Origin: Eurosta solidaginis
Lineage: Eukaryota > Arthropoda > Insecta > Diptera > Tephritidae
DNA length: 64,000 nucleotides
Reading direction: 5' to 3'
Assembly (NCBI RefSeq): GCF_040869045.1
Contig: NC_090319.1
Span: 392,723,601-392,787,600 of the forward strand
Shown here: positions 57,490 to 64,000 of the stretch, piece after piece
Numbering within the stretch: the stretch's first letter is position 1
Layout of the letters: the number at the start of each line of letters is the position of its first letter
Position numbers and translations under genes: made by a program
Notes under the pieces: generated by a model
Seen by the model: the letters and a program-made list of their open reading frames with translations, nothing else
The model's database searches: none
Told to the model about the DNA's origin: nothing

Positions 57490-58145
57490 ACCGGCTTCGC
57501 AATCATCAGTATTTCTGTGCAGAGCCCCCTTTTGAGGAGGTGGCCCACGGCCATGCTTCATAAAAATAACCCTTAGCCGATCCAACTCCGGCTACGCGAT
57601 CCCCAGTATTTCCGTATTAAAAAACCTTTCTGTGTAGGTGGCCTACGGCCACGCTTATAAAAGATAACCCTGGGCTACGCCATGCCAATTCCGGACGTGT
57701 GCACTAACCGTGGCTACCGCCACGGTGACGTCCTTCTGCGTAGTACACCCTTCTGCGTAGGCCTTCGGACGGGCTTCATAAAAATAACTCTTAGCCGATC
57801 CGACACTGGCTACGCGATCCCCAGTATTTCTGTTCTACGTAGGCGGCCCATGACGGCGCTTACAAAAAATAACCCACGGCCGATCCTACACTTGAAGGAT
57901 TCGGTATTTGGGGATTTTGCACTTGGGGATTTTGAATTTGGGGATTTTGTGTTTGGGGATCTTGAATTTGGGGATTTTTTTTGGGGGGATTTTGCGTTTG
58001 GGGAATTTGGTTTTGGGGATTTTGAGCCCCTCCCATTTATTTCACACATAAAATGGGGATTTTGTGTTGGAGATTTTGATTTTGGGGATTTTGATTTTTG
58101 GGATTTTGATTTGGGGATTTTGTTTTGGGGATTTAGATTTTGGGG
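57490..58145. repeat. Subterminal and terminal repeats of the MULE, right arm
   Basis: This is the mirror of the left-arm subterminal repeats (57490-57900), followed by (AATCCCCAAA)n complements at 57900-58027 and 58056-58145. The 155-residue frame here, with G-D-F repeats, is a translation of the minisatellite rather than a gene. Confidence 0.75.
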
Positions 58146-58170
58146 ATAAAGGAGGTAACACTAAAATAAC

Positions 58171-58264
58171 TCCGTCCTCTTGGGAATTACTGGAATCTTT
58201 CAGCTGCTGCTGATAGCTGTGCTACTTCTAATGGCTTCAGTTATATCCATGGTCGAACGTGAAT
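58171..58264 (-). pseudogene. LINE 3' fragment, right half
   Basis: TCCGTCCTCTTGGGAATTAC, GGAATCTTTCAGC and CTGTGCTACTTC match the continuation of the LINE seen at 29545-29650. This confirms that the MULE interrupted it. Confidence 0.6.
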
Positions 58265-58268
58265 ATAT

Positions 58269-58974
58269 TGTCACGGATATTAGCATCACTAAGCTATACC
58301 ATCACTAAGGCCATGCTAAGCAGTATTTACGTCAATAATCAAATCAAGTATACACATATATAAGGCAGCCCAGAGAGATGTCACACACAGATGCATTTAC
58401 TTATACGCCTATGTGTACTCGAGAGACTGTAAACTAAAAACATTCACATCAATAATTCAATCATTATGTATCTACATAAACGAATAAATAATTACGTCTA
58501 CACATATGTACGTATACGAGCAGTGGAGCGGCAATGCACAAACACATGCATATATCTTATCTGAGTTGTAACAAGAGAGGGCAATAATTTGTGCACGTAG
58601 TTGTGGCTGGCGATTTTGTAGTCGAAACTATAAGTTCTGGAATGGAAAAGCCTAGAAGTATGCAATTAGAAATCAAAAAGTATAAAAGGCGCGACAATAA
58701 AGGCGAGGAGTTTGAGTTTGATTTGAGTTGTCAAGCAGTTACGACTAAGACGATATCTAGCGAGCAATAGCAGTATTATTTTGAATAGTGGAGTTTCATT
58801 TGAGCTATCAGTTTGGTTATTAAGCTATTCGTTACACAGTTTGAGTGTTATTGTGAAGTATTTTAATAAAGGCCATTTTTCCATTATTCAATATTGGAGT
58901 TATTTATTCAACAGTTTAGCGATACGAACCTAGCAAAAGGGCAAATAAGAGGAATTTGCAGCAAATTCGTTACA
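58269..58974 (+). repeat. 5' LTR of gypsy copy 2
   Basis: TGTCACGGATATTAGC ... AAATTCGTTACA, 706 bases. A TATA box AGTATAAAAGGCG is near 58679 and a poly(A) signal AATAAAGGCC at 58865. The middle (about 58560-58720) differs from that of the 3' LTR. Confidence 0.88.
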
Positions 58975-58976
58975 AT

Positions 58977-58988
58977 TGGTGTCAGAAG
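58977..58988 (+). other. Primer binding site, tRNA-Leu type
   Basis: TGGTGTCAGAAG follows the LTR after two bases and is complementary to the 3' end of insect tRNA-Leu (general knowledge). The same position in copy 1 has one substitution. Confidence 0.8.
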
Positions 58989-59025
58989 AGGAATTGTTGA
59001 ATAAGTTCCAGAGGACAACAAGGAC

Positions 59026-60358
59026 ATGGCAAAGTTCAGTGAATTGAAGATCCAGCAACTAAAGAAGGAGTTGGAGAATACAATACCGTGGATTGAATAC
59101 AAGCGGCGTTAAACTTGAACTTCAAGCACGGCTACGAGAGGCAATGGAAGCGGAAGGAATTGATGTGGAAGAGTATGACTTTCATCTTGATGGCGAGGAA
59201 GTAACAAAAATTGAAGAGAAAAACGAAACATCGCAGACAGTTACGAGCACAGACTTGAACATGATTTTGGCTGCAATATCTGTTCAAACATCGACAATGT
59301 CATCACAGATGGAATCCCAAGAGACACGCATAACATCGAAGATTGAAGAACAGAAGACATATATGGTATCCCAACTGGAATCGCAATAAACCCGTATAAC
59401 ATCACAATTGGAAGAACAGAAGACATATTTGACATCTCAACTGGAAGCGCAAGAGGCACGTATATCTGAAATGTCGGCACAAATTTCGGAACAGTTATCA
59501 TCGCAGCTCTTTGTGAAACTGGAAGAGCAGGATGCAAAAATTTTACAACTCGAGCACAAAATTGATGCCGAAATAGAAGCGTTAAAAGGTCGTATGGAGC
59601 AGTTACAACTAAACCGCCCAGCTGTTTCAGCAAGCAATCCAAAGGTAAAAACACCATCATTTGACGGTTCTGTTCCTTTCCAGGTCTTCAAGCTACAGTT
59701 TGAGCAGACCGCAGCAGTGAACAACTGGAATGCGGAAGATAAAGTTGCTGCACTGTTCGCGGCATTGAAAGGGCCTGCAGCGGAAATCTTACAGACGATT
59801 CCAGAACGGAACAGTTATGAAACATTGATGGCTGCTGTAGAACGACGTTATGGAAGCGAGCATAGGAAACAGATATTCCAAATTGAGTTGCAAAACCGTC
59901 ACCAAAGAGCGAATGAGACTTTGCAGGAGTTTGCCTCGGATGTTGAAAAGTTAGCTCATCTCGCAAATGCGGACGCACCCGTGGAATACACCGAGAGGGT
60001 AAAAATCCTGAGTTTCATAAATAGCATACGGGACGTGGAAACGAAGCGAGCTATATACGCAAACCCAAAGCTGACATTTGCTGAAACGGTATCACATGCA
60101 TTGACTCAGGAAACCGCCTCACAATTGAGTAAACCAGCATACAAAGCTCATCGTGTGGAAGTGGAAAGACCAGATTGGGTAGACACACTGAAGGGATCGC
60201 AACAGAAAAATGCCGGAGTTATTAAACGTTTCAAGTGCGGCAACCCAGGTCATATTGCACGGCATTGCAGCAGCGGTCCCAATAGCTCCAACAATGTGGG
60301 TGGTCGTAAGCGCAGAGCAGAAGGTGATAGCAAATCTCCAAGACCACTCAATCGTTAA
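59026..60358 (+). pseudogene. Gag of gypsy copy 2, broken early
   Basis: It starts M-A-K-F-S-E-L-K like copy 1. A few inserted bases near 59075 shift the frame inside the SAP-like motif, and a TAA stop lies at about 59388 in the coiled-coil repeats. From 59408 to 60358 the frame is open for 316 residues. It covers the end of the coiled coil, the capsid-like core (S-F-D-G-S-V-P-F-Q-V-F-K) and the knuckle region. The first cysteine of the zinc knuckle is replaced (R-F-K-C-G-N-P-G-H-I-A-R-H-C). Confidence 0.85.
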
Positions 60359-60486
60359 ACTAAATCGAGCCAGCCGCAAGGGGCGACAGCTGGCTCCCGC
60401 AATTGAATGCCCCATAATCTCTATCTCGCAGATTGGAAGAAGATCGAGCAATCTTACTGTTGGCGGACATGAGGACGGAAAGGAAA

Positions 60487-60641
60487 GAAGATAAGAAATA
60501 TTTAATTCAATCTCAATTTTACGGAAATCTAAAAAATGCATTTCAATTTCTGGCAAATTAAGCACACCCAATATTTATTTAGGTAGGTCTGGGGGGGGGG
60601 AGGCGACGGGCCCCCCCCCCCCCCCTGTATCCGCCATTGGT
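60487..60641 (-). mobile_element. Foreign insert at the pol deletion, hAT-like end
   Basis: The gag-pol sequence stops within the protease start (E-D-G-K-E-R) and resumes in the RT thumb (T-A-N-E-K-I-E-A-V). Between them is AT-rich sequence, then a G10 run, AGGCGACGGG, a C15 run and CTGTATCCGCCATTGG. Reverse-complemented, the end reads CAATGGCGGATACAGGGGGG. This resembles the CAGTGGCGGAT-type termini of some hAT elements (recollection). No second terminus or target duplication is visible. Confidence 0.5.
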
Positions 60642-62649
60642 ACAGCGAATGAAAAGATAGAGGCAGTAAAGGATTGGCCAAGACCACAGAACCTACATGA
60701 ATTGAGAAGTTTTCTTGGGCTGTGCACATATTACCGCCGATTTGTACCAAATTTTTCCAGCGTAGCCCATAGCCTCCATGAGCTTACAAGAAAAAACAAA
60801 GCTTTTGAATGGAAGAAGGAGCAAGAAGTGGCTTTCCAAACATTGAAGGAGCGTTTATGCACTGCCCCAATGTTAGCATATCCGATTCCAGGAGCAACAT
60901 TTATTCTAGATACAGATGCGAGTGGATATGCTATAGGAGGCGTTTTATCACAACTGGTCGATGGACAGGAGAAGGTAGTTGGATATTACAGCCGTTCGAT
61001 TGGAAAACCAGACAGGCACTACTGTGTTACGCGGAGAGAGCTGTTGGCATTGGTAGAGTACATTAAACATTTTCACAAATACCTCTACGGCCAGCGATTC
61101 CGTGTCAGGACAGATCACGCAGCGTTGAAATGGCTTCTGCAGTTCCGTAATCCGGAAGGACAATTGGCACGGTGGATCGAGCGACTACAAAGCTACGCCT
61201 TTTCCATTGAGCATCGAAAAGGTAGTACCCATGGAAATGCTGATGAAATGTCACGAAGACCATGTAGTTTGGAATGCAAGCACTGTTCAAAAGCCGAGGC
61301 TAAAGAAGACATTATAGATGTCCGGCTAATGAATATAACATGTACAGATGAATGGGACAAGGAACAGCTAAGAAAGTGCCAGCTAGAAGATGCAGATCTG
61401 TCACGTGTTATGCAAGGGCTCGAACGAAATGAAAGACCAAACAGAGAAGAGATGTCAGCAGAGAGTCCCATTGCGAAGTCATATTGGGCACAGTGGAACA
61501 GTTTAGAATTGATATCCGGTTGCCTTCATCGAGTATGGGAGAGTGAGGATGGTAAATACAAGAATAAACTGATAGTTGTTCCCAGAAAGAGGATTCCTGA
61601 CGTGCTCAGCGAGCTGCATAATGGTCCAAGCGGAGGTCATCTTGGAATCACGAAGACGCTCGAGAAGATTAAACAGAGATTCTATTGGGTTGGTTGCCGT
61701 CAGTCGGTCACTGAGTGGATTGCGAACTGCGAAAGGGCCCAGAACACGAAGTCATGGCCAGATGAAGCAATATAACTCAGGTGCGCCATTTGAAAGGATC
61801 GCCATGGATGTCGCAGGTCCATTTCCTACTAGCAACCGCGGAAATAAATACGTACTGGTGGTTATGGATTATTTCAGTAAATGGCCAGAGGTATACCCAA
61901 TCCCAAACCAAGAAGCAAAAACAGTAGCAGAAGTGGTTAAAAACGAATGGGTTGCAAGGTATGGTGTACCAATGGAGTTGCATTCTGACCAAGGCAGGAA
62001 TTTCGAATCAGCTGTGTTCCAGGAAATGTGTAAGTCATTGGGCATTCGAAAAACACGGACAACTGCATTGCATCCTCAATCCGATGGTATGGTAGAACGA
62101 TTCAATAGAACATTGGAGGAGCACTTAAGGAAAGTAGTAGACAAGTACCATAAAGAATGGGATACCCACATACCATTATTCTTGATGGCTTACCGATCAG
62201 CAGTGCATGAGACAACGGGCCAAACCCCTGCAAAAGTAATTTTTGGCAATGACCTTAGACTGCCAGCTGATTTGAAGTTTGGGATAGATGCCAATGCGGA
62301 GAGAAATGTTAGGAAATCCACTAGTGATTTGGAAGAAGAGCTAAGAGAAATACATGATCTGATAAGGCAACGAACAAAGATTATGAGTGACAAGATGAAA
62401 GCCAGATATGATAAAGCAATTAATTCAGAAGGTTTTCAGGAAGGAGATTTGGTGCTGTTATACAAAGTTTTGTCCCCGAAATTGCAGTGTAATTGGGAAG
62501 GCCCATACAAAGTTGTAAAACGGATCAACGATGTAGTGTACCGCATACAAACCATCGGTAAACCACGAACCAAAATGAAAGTGGTCCATTTGGAAAGGCT
62601 GGCAACGTTTAGATCGAGAGATTTGTCTGATCGGGACGATCAGACTTAG
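60642..62649 (+). pseudogene. Pol remnant of gypsy copy 2 (RT end, RNase H, integrase)
   Basis: The RT thumb and connection begin at 60642, followed by RNase H with T-D-A-S-G-Y, R-T-D-H and N-A-D-E-M-S-R (usual N-A-D-A-M-S-R). A complete integrase has H-x-H, a damaged C-x2-C, and D-D-E motifs M-D-V-A-G-P, H-S-D-Q-G and V-E-R-F-N-R. About 17 bases are missing near 61730, removing both zinc cysteines and shifting the frame; 61775 closes one frame and 61576-62649 carries the rest to L-S-D-R-D-D-Q-T. It retains about 15 and 11 residues deleted from copy 1, so it preserves the longer ancestral form there. Confidence 0.87.
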
Positions 62650-62660
62650 GTGGAGGGCAG
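62650..62660 (+). other. Polypurine tract of gypsy copy 2
   Basis: GGTGGAGGGCAG directly precedes the 3' LTR, equivalent to 18143-18153 in copy 1. Confidence 0.75.
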
Positions 62661-63400
62661 TGTCACGGATATTAGCATCACTAAGTTATCCCATCACTAA
62701 GGCAATGCTAAGGCCATGCCAAGCAGTATTTACGTTAATAATCAAATCAAGTATACACATATATAAGGCAGCCCAGAGAGATGTCACACACAGATGCATT
62801 TACTTATACGCCTATGTGCGCGCGAGAGACTGTAAACTACATAATTCACATCAATAATTCAATCTTTATGTATCTACATAAACGAATAAATAATTGCGTC
62901 TACACATATGTACCATGTACGAATACGAGCAGCGGAGAGTCGATGCTCAAACACATGCATATATCTGAGAAGTTTGAGAGCTACTGGACTAGTAGATTCT
63001 GGAAGCGCCTAAAAGATGTATACAATTGTGCAATTTTAGTTATAGCTGAGAAGTTTGAGAGCTCATGGACAATGCTAGTACATTCTGGAAAAATGCGAAC
63101 GAGGAAACCAATGGGTATAAAAGGCAACAGATGAAGAGGCGCTGTAATTCAGTTTGAGTTGAGCACTCAATCAGTTATTGATTAAGCACGCGATCTGGCG
63201 GCCAATAGTAGAGTTTAATTTGAGTTATCAATCAGTTTGGTTATTAAGCCAGCGAGTAGCAAAGTATAAGTGTTATTGTGAAGTACTTTAATAAAGGCCA
63301 TTTTTCCATTCTTCAATATTGAAGTTATTTTTTCAACAGTTTAGTGATTCGAACTTAGCAGAGGATTGCAAATAAGAGGATTTGCAGCAAATTCGTTACA
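62661..63400 (+). repeat. 3' LTR of gypsy copy 2
   Basis: TGTCACGGATATTAGC ... AAATTCGTTACA, 740 bases. It carries a tandem duplication of a ~78-base block (GAGAAGTTTGAGAGCT at 62969 and 63047). The sequence around it resembles the LTRs of copy 1 more than its own 5' LTR. TATA box GTATAAAAGGCAAC is near 63116; AATAAAGGCC near 63290. Confidence 0.88.
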
Positions 63401-63654
63401 ATACATTCATATTTGTATACAGTATTCGCCTCGAGTAGGTGAATTTGACAACGAAGCTGTGGAGCTTTAAAATTTTATACTTTAAACAATATTGAACGAA
63501 TAAGCCGTTTTTTACTAGCTTCCCCTTTCTGGTTTACAGTTAACAAGCTTTTTTTAATTCTTTCTATGCTCCAGCATAGCAGTGAAAGCTTGAAATGTTC
63601 CATTTACTTCCTGAAGCAAATTTTTTTTAATATGCGGTTGTGTATAAAATAAAA

Positions 63655-64000
63655 TAAGTAAGGAAGCCAAAGTTCGGGTGTAACAGAACACTACATACTC
63701 AGCTGAGAGCTTTGGAGACAAAACCAGAAAGGAAGGCTAAGTTCGGGTGCAACCGAACATTACATACTCAGCTGAGCGCTCTAGAGACAAAATAAGGGAA
63801 AATCACCATGTCGGGAAATGAACCTAGGGTGACCCTGGAATGTGTTTGTATGACATGGGTATCAAACGAAAGGTATTAAAGAGTATTTTAGAAGGGAGTG
63901 GGCCATAGTTCTATAGGTGGACGCCTTTTCGAGATATCGCCATAAATGTGGACCAGGGGTGACTCTAGAATGTGTTTGTACGATATTGGTATCAAATTAA
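63655..64000 (+). repeat. Stem-loop-headed dispersed repeat, cut by the window end
   Basis: AAGTAAGGAAGCCAAAGTTC and a near-copy about 68 bases later (AGAAAGGAAGGCTAAGTTCG) each contain a GTTCGGGTGxAACxGAAC hairpin followed by ACATACTCAGCTGAG. Downstream GTGTTTGTATGACATGGGTA recurs at about 63970 as GTGTTTGTACGATATTGGTA, a spacing near 130. It is similar in design to the elements at 25984 and 30992 but of a different sequence family. Confidence 0.6.

Larger units (their letters stand above)
52808..58161. mobile_element. Palindromic MULE-type transposon with two transposase genes
   Basis: TAAAATAAC is repeated exactly at 52799-52807 and 58162-58170, a 9-bp target duplication characteristic of Mutator-like elements. 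Between them the DNA is a near-perfect inverted duplication. The left arm, about 53240-55621, is mirrored by about 55645-58010, with a central asymmetric spacer of some 23 bases. Frame ends in the two arms are symmetric around 55626.5, so almost no indels separate them. Each arm carries a FLYWCH finger plus MULE transposase, pointing towards the centre. The outermost parts differ: 430 bases on the left, about 150 on the right. The termini are similar but imperfect (GGGAGTGCCCCTAAATCCCC against GTGTTACCTCCTTTATCCCC). Confidence 0.88.
58269..63400 (+). mobile_element. Ty3/gypsy LTR retrotransposon, copy 2 (internally deleted)
   Basis: Same family as 17527-23855 but in plus orientation: 5' LTR 58269-58974, tRNA-Leu primer site at 58977, gag 59026-60358, a deletion removing most of protease and RT, then RT end/RNase H/integrase to 62649, purine tract and 3' LTR 62661-63400. 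Flanks ATAT and ATAC do not form an exact duplication. At the deletion lies about 155 bases of unrelated sequence (60487-60641). Not autonomous. Confidence 0.9.

Noticed and set aside
57682..58149. 155-residue frame rich in G-D-F repeats (and its left-arm counterpart 53245-53571)
   Set aside because: These are direct translations of the AATCCCC minisatellite and subterminal repeats of the MULE, mirrored in both arms.
62650..63134. Possible env-like frame after integrase in gypsy copy 2
   Set aside because: The short frames lie within the 3' LTR and have no signal peptide, transmembrane segment or cleavage motif.

Overview
The window looks like a transposon-dense, intron-bearing, AT-rich genome of a higher fly (Diptera). 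The one intact gene is a spliced V-ATPase subunit a (a Vha100 paralog) with short, canonical introns. The interspersed families (Ty3/gypsy elements with a tRNA-Leu primer site, RTE and jockey-like LINEs, a tRNA-headed SINE, tandem-repeat DINE/Helentron-like elements, ATGT/ATAC microsatellites) suggest a non-drosophilid acalyptrate, most likely a tephritid fruit fly. That host call is recollection-based inference. Nothing here is prokaryotic: there are no operons, CRISPR arrays or rRNA.

Layout. 0-17.5 kb is decayed repeats: LTR scraps, an inverted pair of short repeats, a fold-back element with a tandem array, a long minus-strand jockey-like LINE (about 4.6-8.1 kb) split by a 976-bp TIR element, a SINE, MITEs, and pieces of RTE and LINE. 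17,527-23,855 is a Ty3/gypsy LTR retrotransposon on the minus strand with near-identical LTRs but broken ORFs. 24-36 kb holds two same-orientation copies of a tandem-repeat element (152-bp units), a lone LTR, a 147-bp tandem array and another SINE. 36,269-42,126 is a TIR element with an apparent 8-bp target duplication, a broken transposase of a family I cannot name firmly, and a nested RTE insertion with its own 9-bp duplication. 42.8-46.9 kb is a cluster of fold-back elements, a 194-bp MITE with perfect TIRs and an 8-bp duplication, and a decayed SINE.

47,362-52,160 is the V-ATPase a-subunit gene: five coding exons, plus an inferred spliced 5' UTR exon boundary. It encodes an 831-residue protein for the membrane (Vo) sector proton path.

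52,808-58,161 is the most striking structure: a 5.35-kb near-palindrome containing two convergent, almost identical MULE transposase genes with FLYWCH zinc fingers. It is bounded as one unit by an exact 9-bp target duplication, and it sits in an old LINE 3' fragment. 58,269-63,400 is a second Ty3/gypsy copy of the same family on the plus strand. It is internally deleted, has a foreign insert at the deletion, and its two LTRs disagree in the middle. The window ends in another stem-loop-headed repeat family.

Apart from the V-ATPase gene, every coding region I could identify is transposon-derived and carries at least one stop or frameshift. I see no multi-gene pathway here. The biology of interest is transposon architecture: nesting, palindromes, tandem-repeat termini and mosaic LTRs.
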